The notes: generated from the sequence alone by a model not told the origin. 64,000 nt of DNA from Leptasterias polaris (GCA_037783415.1 JAZGTN010000085.1:2351501-2415500), one strand, 5' to 3'; positions 39,001 to 49,524 are shown, counted from the first letter of the stretch. Made by a program: numbers and translations.

Positions 39001-42000
39001 GGGTCACCTTGTAATCATACCTCCATGTCCATGGTTAACCCTAGTCAGAAGCTTCAAACCTTTGATCAACCTCTCGCTGGGTCACCTTGTAATCATACCT
39101 CCATGTCCATGGTTAACCCTAGTCAGAAGCTTCAAACCTTTGATCAACCTCTCGCTGGGTCACCTTGTAATCATACCTCCATGTCCATGGTTAACCCTAG
39201 TCAATTCAAACCTTTGATCAACCTCTCGCTGGGTCACCTTGTAATCATACCTCCATGTCCATGGTTAACCCTAGTCAATTCAAACCTTTGATCAACCTCT
39301 CGCTGGGTCACCTTGTAATCATACCTCCATGTCCATGGTTAACCCTAGTCAATTCAAACCTTTGATCAACCTCTCGCTGGGTCACCTTGTAATCATACCT
39401 CCATGTCCATGGTTAACCCTAGTCAATTCAAACCTTTGATCAACCTCTCGCTGGGTCACCTTGTAATCATACCTCCATGTCCATGGTTAACCCTAGTCAA
39501 TTCAAACCTTTGATCAACCTCTCGCTGGGTCACCTTGTAATCATACCTCCATGTCCATGGTTAACCCTAGTCAGGGCTCAATTAGTATTATTATTTTATT
39601 TATTTTTTGGGTTAAGAAGTACAGCAGCATTTTGAGAAATATTTCACTTGAGGTAATAATAATAATAATAAAAATAATAATATGAATTTATATCGCGCTT
39701 TATCACACCCAAGGGCGTCTCAAAGCGCCCCTGGTCACTGGGCCATTTATTTCATTCCTTAAACCATCTCAGCTCCCTGGGGAGTATATATAATAAGCCT
39801 GTGCTGCAATATATGCGCTACTAGGCTAAATCAATCACAAGAACCATCTCTGCCCTCACAGGTACCCATTTTACCCCTGGGTGGAGAGAAGCAATTATAG
39901 TTAAGTGTCTTGCTCAGGGACACAAGTGTCACGATCCCGGGACTCGAACCCACACTCTGCTGAACAGAAACACAAGAGCTTGAGTTCGGTGCTCTTAACC
40001 ACGACACTCCAGGTAATGTAAGAATATATCAGTTTTTATATATGCCCCATTTGCATCTGAGCTGTCAGATATGTTTCTCGGATTGTGTATTCCTATAAGG
40101 GATTATTCTTCCTGCGTGGACATATTCGTTCCTCATGTGTAGTATGGATAGGGGGGGGGGGGGGTGGGTAATCCACAAGACCACAGGTATTTTTGCTGTG
40201 AAAATCTTAACTGGCCCAGAATTGTTCAAACAAGACCAGAACAGTTTAACATGCATACTGTTTTTGAACAAGCACTTTGACATGCGGTGTATAACATTGG
40301 TACATACATACTTCATTACTTAATCAAATTGAAAGGTGTTTAATCAGACTCAAAGTCGGCATTTTGACATCACTTGTTTTCGTTTAAGATATTACACTGT
40401 GTAGTTTTATTATTCATTTGAAAAAACACAAGACTTGTCCGTTCATGATTTAACATGCCCGATGCTAAAACTACTGGCCTAGGGCCTCTGGTCCAGTGTA
40501 AAATTTGAGCCCTGCCAAGTACAAACTTTGTCTACACTTTCCACATACCTCGGTTGACAAGTGAATGTCTTCTTTCTGGTTTTGTCATCGTAGATGTGAA
40601 TCTTTTCATCGCATCCAGCCGTGATGTACATGGATACATCCTTATTGTATGCCACCGTTAACGTCTGCCTGGTCTCATGTGTAGTATGGATGCACTTGCT
40701 GGTGGAGGTGTGCCAGAATTTAACCATACCACTCGCATCTTAAGATTAAAGACATGGTGCAAGATCAAAACAATATTAAAGTGAAAAAAGTCATATCTTA
40801 ACTTATTACTAACTGAACTTTAGTTCTAAGTCCAAACAAGAATGTGAACAATATTCAGAGAGAGTGGAAAGGAAAACAAATTGACAACAAAGTTTTGAAG
40901 TGGAGGGTGGTCCATTAAAAGCACAGCTTGTGAGTATGAGCAACCTGAATTGTGTTGATTGGAGATAGGGTACATTTAGCATGTTTAAGGATAGGAATGA
41001 CCCAGGCAACAACCAACACAATAGACAAAACAAACAATGAAAATATTCAGACAAACAATAGAATAACAATGGAGAAATTATGAAAAGTATAAACTTAGAA
41101 TGATAATCAATATCATACAAAACAACAAGAAGCTAAACAGAGCAAATCCTGTAATCGAGTAAAGGTATGAACAAGTTAATCCACACACTACTCTCTTGTC
41201 GCAAGTTGAAGACATTATGCTGTTTCTTGTAACACAACCATCATGCTTACTTGACTCACTGCTAGCAAGTGCTATCAGTTTTCCAATCTGTGCCAAATTC
41301 AGGAGGGACTGTCAGGTTTGTGCGTACAGCAACCAAAGGTGATTCGACAACAAGAAAAGTCTTGCATGCAGTTAATTTATAAAGAATAAATCTACAATGG
41401 CCTATATCCAAATATCTTTCTCATGACATACTACATGTATGACTGTGTGCCAAAGTTGCATGGTTTATGGTTTACGGTTTACGGTTTACGGTTTACGGTT
41501 TATAGTTTATTGTTTATGGTTTATGGTTTATGGTTTATGGTTTGTTAAAAATGTCATAGCAGCTAGCAAACTGCTGAATTTCGACATAATTTACAATCGT
41601 TAGAAACATTACAATAAAAAGATGAAAGACACGTGATAACAAAAAAGGATCAAGAATGTATCTACAATAAAAAAACAGAATTGGAGAACAATAACAGGTA
41701 AACAAGCAATTTAAGTGTTCAAAAAATTGGTGAGGTAGGGCAAGGGGCTGTTACGAAACATGTTCGTCTTGCTTTTAAAAGAGCCAAACTTGGGTCTTTG
41801 ACGTAATGTTGTACTCTGACAAAGGGAACCAGCCCGAAAATCTCACCGAAGTGCTCTTCTTCTCTGCTAATAAGAAGGCAAGCTTGTATCATCAGAGGAA
41901 CCGCTCCAAATATTTCCCGTATCTGCCCCACTACTAGTACACTCTCACATGAGAAACTTACATGTGGCTAAGAGTAGGTTCAGAGACTTATCACCGGATG

Positions 42001-45000
42001 TATAGGGTCTGAAAAGAATGCTGGTGCAGGGTAAGTGAGCATCTGCAGTCTCATCATCCACCAAGTTATAGAGAGCAGCACCTGTATCTGTTGCATACAC
42101 CTGAGGAAGACATTTTCAGAAGAAGAAAGGAAAAACTGTTAACCAGATTCCTCAGATTCCCATGTTAATGTTGTAAGCCATTCTAAACATGTGATACTTC
42201 TATTACCCTGTGATGCTACCAGCAAGATGTGTTTTAACCCTTTCCTTACCGAATTGTTTGGACATAAACAACTGCTGATAACCACATTGTTTGACCACTC
42301 AAGCGTGAAGCACACATTCTTACACAACAGAAAGCTTTCGTTCAAAGGTCATTTTTACAAACCCCATTATCTACTTGAAGACATTGTTTTACAGCAAAAT
42401 AAGTAATAAAAAAGTTTTCACTTATTGAATTCCCTTTCATATAGTCAAATAATTATTGAGATCGGTCAATAAATGTCAAAGTTCTTTGTCTTTCTTTCCT
42501 CGGTGTGATCTGTAATCTCAAACACCTTTTTTGTACACAACCATATAGCGCTCCGTAGGTGTTTGACATTTCGGATCTTTCAACTCCAGTTTGAAGAGAT
42601 TGCAAAATAGCAACCTTATTTTATTTGACCATCATTGGAAAGATCCGATCTTTCCCTTTCAAATGATGGTAAGCTTGGGTATGGAGGGCGAACATGGACA
42701 AAACTGCAGCTTTATTACAAATGGCCTTTGTGCTCAGGCTTGAGTGCTCTTTTGTGTGTAATAAGCTTGGTCGACTAAAGTCGCCAATGGTAAGGAAGAA
42801 CGGGTATTAGTGCAGTCGACTAAAGTCGCCAATGGTAAGGAAGAACGGGTATTAGTGCAGTCGACTAAAGTCGCCAATGGTAAGGAAGAACGGGTATTAG
42901 TGCAGTCGACTAAAGTCGCCAATGGTAAGGAAGAACGGGTATTAGTGCAGTCAACTAAAGTCGCCAATGGTAAGGAAGAACGGGTATTAGTGCAGTCGAC
43001 TAAAGTCGCCAATGGTAAGGAAGAACGGGTATTAGTGCAGTCGACTAAAGTCGCCTAAGGTAAGGAAGAACGGGTATTAGTGCAGTCGACTAAAGTCGCC
43101 AATGGTAAGGAAGAACGGGTATTAGTGCAGTCAACTAAAGTCGCCAATGGTAAGGAAGAACGGGTATTAGTGCAGTCGACTAAAGTCGCCAATGGTAAGG
43201 AAGAACGGGTATTAGTGCAGTCGACTAAAGTCGCCTAAGGTAAGGAAGAACGGGTATTAGTGCAGTCAACTAAAGTCGCCTAAGGTAAGGAAGAACGGGT
43301 ATTAGTGCAGTCGACTAAAGTCGCCTAAGGTAAGGAAGAACGGGTATTAGTGCAGTCGACTAAAGTCGCCTAAGGTAAGGAAGAACGGGTATTAGTGCAG
43401 TCAACTAAAGTCGCCTAAGGTAAGGAAGAACGGGTATTAGTGCAGTCGACTAAAGTCGCCTAAGGTAAGGAAGAACGGGTATTAGTGCAGTCGACTAAAG
43501 TCGCCAATGGTAAGGAAGAACGGGTATTAGTGCAGTCAACTAAAGTCGCCAATGGTAAGGAAGAACGGGTATTAGTGCAGTCGACTAAAGTCGCCAATGG
43601 TAAGGAAGAACGGGTATTAGTGCAGTCGACTAAAGTCGCCTAAGGTAAGGAAGAACGGGTATTAGTGCAGTCGACTAAAGTCGCCTAAGGTAAGGAAGAA
43701 CGGGTATTAGTGCAGTCGACTAAAGTCGCCAATGGTAAGGAAGAACGGGTATTAGTGCAGTCAACTAAAGTCGCCAATGGTAAGGAAGAACGGGTATTAG
43801 TGCAGTCGACTAAAGTCGCCAATGGTAAGGAAGAACGGGTATTAGTGCAGTCGACTAAAGTCGCCTAAGGTAAGGAAGAACGGGTATTAGTGCAGTCGAC
43901 TAAAGTCGCCTAAGGTAAGGAAGAACGGGTATTAGTGCAGTCGACTAAAGTCGCCAATGGTAAGGAAGAACGGGTATTAGTGCAGTCAACTAAAGTCGCC
44001 AATGGTAAGGAAGAACGGGTATTAGTGCAGTCGACTAAAGTCGCCAATGGTAAGGAAGAACGGGTATTAGTGCAGTCGACTAAAGTCGCCTAAGGTAAGG
44101 AAGAACGGGTATTAGTGCAGTCGACTAAAGTCGCCTAAGGTAAGGAAAGGGTTAAAGGTAGGGTCGTCATAGATTGGTAAAATATACTCTAACAAATAAT
44201 GACCATAAAAACTTACTTGGTGAGAAGCACCGCAGCTGTTGATATGTAACTATTTTGGGAGAGGATTCCCTTCGAAGTAATTGGTTTGGATAACTTTTCA
44301 CCCAGAAGCATTTGAATCTGAGAAACGATTAATGCATAAATTGTTTCTCAGATTTCAGAGGATTGGTGTCCATTCGTGAATGCTGCGGCCAGAAATGTGG
44401 CTGGTACCCGCTGCCACCTCTCTAAATGTGGATGGGTTCGACGTTCATGTGAAAAGACCGAGACAGTTTTTGGCTATTTTCTCAGCAAGATATGACACTG
44501 CATGCAGCTGAAACTTTCAAATGTGACTCTAATTGTATCTTTCTTTATAATTGTGCCTATAAGGCCTAGGTCAGTATCTATGACTCTAAATAAACAAAAT
44601 AAATAAATAAATTAATGCACAATTGTGTGCCGTGAGCAACCATGAAATTGGTTACTATAATACATACATGTAGTGCTATTTTTTAGAGAAGTCATAATAG
44701 ATCTACAAAGTTGGGGTTGAACAAATAAATATTTACTAGATCAAATTTGCTCAATGTCTTTGCTACCCTTCTCAATACAATGACCAATTTAATGTAGCTC
44801 ACCTCAGGAATATAAGGAACGCGAGGCCATTACGTTTCTGGGGCATTTCAGTTGCTAAACAGTTTTCAACTGCCATTTCAAGATCGCAGCACCAAGGCTT
44901 TGGAACTCCCTACCTGAAATTGTGAACCTTTCAAACTCACTTGGCATATTCAAGAACAGTTTAAAAACCTACCTGTATAAAGAAGCATTTTGTTAACTCT

Positions 45001-48000
45001 ACTTTTCTACTTATGTAATGCTAATTTATCTTTTGTATTGGTTGTTTATCCAGAGCAGCGCCATGAGCGCCGCAATTGCGGCGGATACCGGCGCTTTATA
45101 AGTTTCCATTATTATTATTATTATTTCTTCTTACTCTTTTAGATGTACAGAAATAAATGCGCAATCAAACTTAAACATTGCATGCATTTGTTACATCCAA
45201 AATTTGAGGTCCTGTTACATAATATGTTTAATGACGTCATCAAATGACACATGACGTCACCTTAAAGGTGGAGTTTTAAAAGGAACAGCTCAGATCTATT
45301 TTTTTTAAACAAATATTATGGTTACATTTGTCTCATATAGAGGCAATTAAAAAAATTTGACAAAGTGTGCATGTACTGGTACTTATTTATGCTTAATTTT
45401 AGCAGATCGTTTGACATTATAACAGAGTGTCAAGCTCTTACAAAACTTTGAGAGAAACGGAAATGGGTTGTATTCATAGTAAAATGCCTCCACCTGTTCT
45501 GATCCGACTTCACCTGTTTTTTCTATTTATGATTAACTATGAAGTCTAAAAGCAAACATTGCAGGGGCCTATTGCTGCTCGAACTGCTTGAACTTAAGTT
45601 GGGTGGGGGAGAGGGATGGAGAGATGAGCGTGTGGCAACTCAGGAGTTAAAGATCAATCAATTATGGTGCTTGAGCATTATGCACAGTGTGTTACGTTCC
45701 CATGATGGCAATCTGCATGAACTGCTAACTGCCATGGATTTGATTCTTAAAGGTTTGTTGAGTGTCGTGGCCAAGCGGTCTTGTGCACCACATTCACGTT
45801 GTCGGAGTGGGTTTGGATCCCGGTGGTGGTACTAATAATATCGCAATTTATAGTGTGCCAATTCCAGGCAAGACTGTTCAAAGGCGCATAACAATGTACA
45901 ATAAAAAAATAAGTAAAACCAATGAAAATTACATGTGTGCTTGAGCAAGTTATTAACTATAGTTTCTAGATGTCCTTGGAATGGGATGTAAAGCAGTATG
46001 TAGGTCCCGTGTGTCGTATTATAAACTTAAAACTTATCTTTTCTGGCATGGTTGACAGCAGATGTGCCACATCACCTTGTAAAACCTTACAAATGGGTCT
46101 AACAATTCATCTTCAAACGTGCCCTTGAAAAAATTGCTGCTAGACAAATTGCTACAAAGAACCAAATATTTATCGTATTTGACACTGACAGTGCGCAGAC
46201 AGCGCCCTCTTTAGTTGAAACTCTTACCTTGATACTACCGTCTACAAATCCTGCTGCTAGCATCGTCCCATCTTCATTGTAACGACAACACATAATTTCC
46301 TGCTGACAATCTCTGCATCATCAAAACAAAGATTAGAAAGGAAGGGTTTTTGAGAAGATGTCCTTAACGGAGGTGTTCCGTCCCAACTTGACAATCGTCC
46401 CAACTATAGTTGGGACCGGTCCCAACTTGAGTGTTCAAGTTGGGGCGTCCCAACTGTAGTTGGGATCGGCCATAGAAATCAACAGGATATAGCGGGGGGG
46501 GGGGGGGGGGGGTGAGGCGGGGATCGGGAGCTACCACTGCCGCGATCGGCGTATAATTATATGGATGGGAAGAACGGTCTCATTTTTTTTTCTTTTTCCA
46601 AATTAATTGAAGTCAGCACTAAATTATTTAGAGCACACACTTCACACACGCAACCAGCACTCCCTGGTACCCTGTACTATCCCAACTACAATTGGGATGC
46701 CCCAACTGTAACACTCAAGTTGGGACCAGTCCCAACTATAGTTGGTGCGATTGTCAAGTTGGGGCGGAACAGCGGGATTGGGAAATAAGTTCCTTTATAC
46801 AATAAAACCTTATGACTTGTACTACAGCATGAGTAAAGCAAAAAGTATTAACTTTTATAATTGCCCATTGTTTTATTGTGTAGCAATGTTGTAAATTCAC
46901 TCTTCCTGCTTCATTTGGTGCCAGTTTCACTGGATTAGTTTTTGTGCTCGACAGCACAGGGGTTGAGTCTTAACACCTATTTAAAGAACTTCAAAATTAA
47001 TGTATCATGCAAATCCAGTTTACACCATAAAGTCTCAACCTTAAAGTAAAGCTAAGTATTCTCCCATTACAGTCACAGTTCATTAACTTTATCCAAAGAG
47101 CTGGCCAGGTGAAAACTGACCATGGAATACGATTAGGCCATAAATATAAGGCAACTTCAGTGACAACTACGTATTTAATTAAATTTCTATCGCAAACAGG
47201 AACAGTTGATCAAAGGTATTGGTACTTGGATAAAAAACATCATTGTTTAATTTTTGTCTGACAGATTACCGATTATGAAGTTCATACTAGTAAAAAAAAA
47301 TTCTGTGAAATATTTCCCTCTTGAATAAATTCATATTCAAGAAAACTTTTTCTGAAAATAAAATAAAAACTCAACTGTTGATTTTGTCTGTTACAACCAA
47401 AATTAAGGGCAATGTGTTTACAATTACATAGACCTATGCTGAAAATTAGTTTTTCATTATTTTCTCCCGACTCACTTTCACAGTTTGTTTTTATTTCATG
47501 TATGGTTGATCACACAAAACATGAACACTGTCTCAGATTATTTTGTCAGCTCATACCAACAAAGTAGATTGTTTCACCTTCAAGGAAACTTTATGAAAAA
47601 GTATGTACCGTAACATTGTAAACTGAAAGAAGATTGGAAAATTACTAAATTATTATTTTGTTACCTTGGTAAAAACTTGTCAGTATTTTAAAACCCTCCA
47701 ACTGTCTGACTATTCAATATAATAATAATAATAATAATAATAGTGGCTTCTTATATAGCGCTCATATCCGTCACTCAGTGACGCTCAAGGCGCTTCAACA
47801 GTCAGTATTTTCCTGCAAGGTATATATGTAGAGCTACTTTTTGAATTTTGAGACCTATTTCTTTACATAGCACCATGTAATGGTTTACAAGGTGCTGTGG
47901 CGCAATATGCAGCCAATCAAACCAGGAACACCGGGGCAAACCCCTTCTCTTTTCGATAAGTGCACTGGGTTCTTTTACGTGCATTACACAACACACGGGA

Positions 48001-48689
48001 CCAACGGCTTTACGTCCCATCCGAAGGACGAAGCAATAATGGTTAAGTGTCTTGCTTAATAAGGACACAAGTGTCACGACCGGGACTCGAACCCACACTC
48101 TGCTGAACAGAAACACCAGAGCTTGGGTCCGGTGCTCTTATCCACTCGGCCACGACACGCTGTAGAGTATACTATAATAAATGCTTGTCTTTGTAAATGA
48201 TTGTGGTCGTTCATAAAGGTAAAATTCATGCGTATGAGCGCAGGAAGGAGCATGACATAGGTTGGTTGACAGAATGAATGCAAAGCAAAAAAACCTTCCT
48301 GCCAAAAGAGCATGACATTTTCTAGCCCCACTTCATCTCACGAAGACTTGTTGTGTGGCCAAGTTCTCTACTCTCCAGGGCCACATATTTTCAGGAATGG
48401 ACATTTGCAAACCAATTTATTTTATATTCCAGAATGTCATGAGAGAAAAAAATGTATATAAACACCAAACTTACACTGTATTCAGTAACCGCAAGTTGCC
48501 CTCCGAGACAGGGTTCCGATGAGCGCGGTGCTCCGCTTCGAAGTCCCCGCTCGAGTTCAGCCCAGTCACGCTCATCACGCTGCTCTGGGGAGTCGATCGC
48601 GAACTCCTGCTCGACGACAGATCCTCTGGGCTGTGCAGCTTCGACTGCCTCGCCACCCCAGCACCCGAAAAACCGGGCAAGGCATACAT
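27032..48689 (-). CDS. WD40-repeat protein, 384 residues, 8 exons, complete
   Basis: Minus-strand exons in order: 48475-48689, 46228-46312, 41962-42100, 40549-40738, 31039-31179, 29327-29489, 27649-27741, 27032-27160. Every junction is GT-AG, phases agree, and the lengths sum to 1155 bases with the stop. The first about 70 residues are Ser/Arg-rich and look disordered. The rest is one beta-propeller: WD40 blades are visible as DGTMLAAGFVDGSIKVY, SGMVKFWHT, YITAGCDEKIHIYD, then HRSRVFSLKFHP with FVSGGWDDTVQFWDTR, IVTGSWRKDLNLQIWD and a last degenerate blade near the C-terminus. This is the full GH...WD spacing of a seven-bladed propeller, probably a protein scaffold. I do not recognise a named orthologue; similar animal proteins are usually annotated only as WD repeat-containing. 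Introns are large (up to 9.4 kb) and hold two minisatellites. The gene is convergent with SANBR and divergent from GNB1L. Confidence 0.85.
27928..28112 (-). mobile_element. SINE type A, partial
   Basis: Reverse-oriented head and proximal body (GTCGAACCCACACTCTGCTG; TGCTCGGCCATGACAC), intronic in the WD40 gene. Confidence 0.8.
29077..29304. mobile_element. GGGCCCAATTT-family MITE abutting an exon
   Basis: Ends AGGGCCATAATTCATGGCTA and GAGCCATGAAATTGGGCCC. It begins 22 bases after the donor side of WD40 exon 29327-29489. Confidence 0.65.
29509..29812 (-). mobile_element. SINE type C, 5' part lost
   Basis: Tail (AATAATAATAACTAG), CAGCTCCCTGGGGAGTATAC and TACCCCTGGGTGAAGAG blocks, then the B-box half of the head (GACTCGAACCCACACC). 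It starts 20 bases upstream of WD40 exon 29327-29489 in gene orientation. Confidence 0.82.
29855..30060 (-). mobile_element. tRNA-Asn-like repeat with leader
   Basis: A copy of the 4384-4600 family. The tRNA-like part is at about 29870-29922 (minus: AGCTCAGTTGGTAGAACAC) with the same CAAAATAGGGAGACAGCC leader beside it. Confidence 0.65.
31871..39572. repeat. Giant minisatellite: 94 x 78 bp + 5 x 74 bp
   Basis: Head-to-tail copies of a 78-bp unit begin at 31871 (AGAAGCTTCAAACCTTTGAT...) and repeat exactly every 78 bases to 39202. Five copies of a 74-bp version, all with the same 4-base loss at the unit start, run 39203-39572. I noticed a single substitution in the 78-bp block, C to T at 33225 (copy 18). 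Because 78 is 26 codons, two plus frames stay open for about 2450 codons, but the array lies in the 9.4-kb intron of the minus-strand WD40 gene. The unit contains HindIII, BclI, NcoI and HpaI palindromes and one TTAACCCTAG. Confidence 0.97.
39655..40010 (-). mobile_element. SINE type C, near full length
   Basis: (ATA/AAT)n tail, GCGTCTCAAAGCGCCCC, CAGCTCCCTGGGGAGTATAT, TTACCCCTGGGTGGAGAG and a head with GACTCGAACCCACACTCTGC. It begins 83 bases after the 78/74-bp minisatellite. Confidence 0.85.
41462..41543. repeat. Heptamer array GGTTTAC/GGTTTAT
   Basis: About 11-12 tandem 7-base units: one GGTTTAT, four GGTTTAC, then GGTTTAT variants. It is in a WD40 intron. The unit resembles but is not a telomere repeat. 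Confidence 0.9.
42770..44148. repeat. 45-bp minisatellite, about 31 copies, with 225-bp higher-order repeat
   Basis: The unit starts GTCGACTAAAGTCGCC and recurs every 45 bases from 42770 to 44120, with a partial last copy. Two variable sites (GTCGAC or GTCAAC; CCAATGG or CCTAAGG) define four unit types. The last fifteen units (43490-44148) are three copies of the same five-unit pattern. It lies in the intron between WD40 exons 41962-42100 and 46228-46312. Confidence 0.95.
44800..45126 (+). mobile_element. LINE 3' terminus (RT C-terminal tail plus (ATT)n)
   Basis: The plus frame around 44880-44996 reads KIAAPRLWNSLPEIVNLS then FKNSLKTYLYK and stops at TAA. This is the conserved tail of many CR1/L2-type or RTE-type reverse transcriptase ORFs. 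A 3' UTR follows, ending GGCGCTTTATAAGTTTCCATT(ATT)n, which resembles the SINE tails in this window. Confidence 0.8.
45759..46115 (+). mobile_element. SINE type A, interrupted
   Basis: The head (GTGTCGTGGCCAAGCGGTC, GGTTTGGATCCCGGTGGTGG) is followed by about 100 bases of unrelated sequence. The body then resumes (CTTGAGCAAGTTATTAACTA, GGGATGTAAAGC). A small insertion or a diverged copy. Confidence 0.65.
46375..46770. mobile_element. Nested-palindrome element
   Basis: 46375-46467 and 46678-46770 are inverted arms of about 93 bases. Each arm itself contains two palindromes of the form CCCAACTATAGTTGGG plus a TCCCAACTTGAGTGTTCAAG hairpin. The centre has a G-run of about 20. Confidence 0.85.
47719..48160 (-). 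mobile_element. tRNA-derived SINE, type A, full length
   Basis: Complete copy with tRNA-like head at the 48160 side, body, a CGCTTTGAGC-like 3' block and an (ATT)n tail (seen as TAATAATAAT at 47719). It lies in the first intron of the WD40 gene. Confidence 0.9.
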
Positions 48690-48741
48690 GATGATGACTT
48701 AGAAATTGGATAATTTATAGGTTATTTATTTACTGTTTTCA

Positions 48742-48893
48742 GCCCCGGCGATATGGTTACAAGATGAAACACGGTACCGGAGACGAGGGCGAAATGAGTT
48801 CAAGAGTTTCTCGATATTGAGACCGTTGGCTGTCAGATGTTACTTTCCAAACGCCAGAGGTCGATCGCTACTCTTGTATAAGGATCCGAAGTA
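48742..48893 (+). other. Exon-like open segment abutting an inverted repeat
   Basis: After a good acceptor (CTGTTTTCAG ending at 48741) one plus-strand frame stays open for about 50 codons, with protein-like composition (for example WLQDETRYRRRGRNEF and CYFPNARGRSLLLYKDPK), then stops at TAA just beyond the 57-bp inverted repeat that begins at 48835. If the DNA between the repeats were reversed, this frame would run on for a few codons to a possible GT donor. The segment starts only 52 bases upstream of the minus-strand WD40 start codon, so it might simply be WD40 promoter or 5' UTR. Product not recognised. Confidence 0.3.
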
Positions 48894-49524
48894 ACCACAG
48901 CAGCAAGAACACATTTTAACTTGACATAGTCCTTCCAACATGTTGAGAAGGCGCCGTTTAACAAATCGACCCGCCTGGCGTTGATTTCGGTGCGATGTAC
49001 ACGCATGGCAGTGTGGTACATACGTCCGTAAAGACTGCAGCAAAGTGATCCGTGTTCTCTAATATTCAAAAATCTGAAATAAATATAAGCAATTGCTTTA
49101 TAAAAATCACGCATGAGAGAGCTCATGACTTTGAGTTTTCAAACATAAGAAAAATGTATGAATAATTATCTGAACCAAAAAGAGAAACCACAAACTTAAC
49201 AGATTAACACTTATGAATCGTTTGTTGTACAATGGTTTTACTAGTTACCCTACCAACAAAATCCAAAACATTTCTTAGGGAGAATAAGCTCAAAGCAGTG
49301 TAGCGAGTCTAGGTATTAGTACCTTGCTGACTACCAATTGCTTCGGATCCTTATACACGAGTACCGATCGACCCCTGGCGTTTGGAAAGTAACATCTACC
49401 CTGGTGCTGCAGCCCTCGATCGAGAGAGTCGGGTACTCTACGGTACGTCTCTAGTGTCAGAGATCGAAGAGTTGAAATCAGCACTCAGCAGAAACAAAAA
49501 CTTCCGATCGTTCATAAACTTCAG
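48833..49524. pseudogene. Exon split by a local inversion (unidentified protein)
   Basis: Minus-strand 49073-48833 starts after a good acceptor (TTATTTCAG) and is open for about 79 codons (includes REHGSLCCSLYGRMYH and DPYTRVAIDLWRLESNI) before a TGA. Plus-strand 49341-49524 repeats its last 19 codons with three base differences (DPYTRVPIDPWRLESNI), stays open for a further 42 codons (YPGAAALDRESRVLYG and so on) and ends at a GT donor. The shared 57 bases (48835-48891 and 49341-49397) are inverted relative to each other. Reversing the DNA between them would give one open exon of about 366 bases with acceptor and donor. I do not recognise the protein. It may be a broken gene, an inversion allele or an assembly artefact. 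Confidence 0.5.

Noticed and set aside
31832..39291. Two giant plus-strand open frames of about 2450 codons
   Set aside because: They are a consequence of a stop-free 78-bp (26-codon) tandem unit lying inside an intron of a minus-strand gene; no exon signals or start context support translation.
41462..41543. Interstitial telomere repeat
   Set aside because: The units are GGTTTAC and GGTTTAT, not TTAGGG; treated as a simple heptamer microsatellite.
42734..43058. Short repetitive open frames on both strands over the 45-bp array
   Set aside because: The unit is 15 codons long and so stays in frame by arithmetic; the variant CCTAAGG units break the frames.
31871..44148. CRISPR array
   Set aside because: Both arrays are directly abutting tandem copies without unique spacers, in an animal genome.
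48452..48713. Plus-strand frames of 64-79 codons
   Set aside because: They are shadows of the first coding exon of the minus-strand WD40 gene, whose phase fits the next exon exactly.
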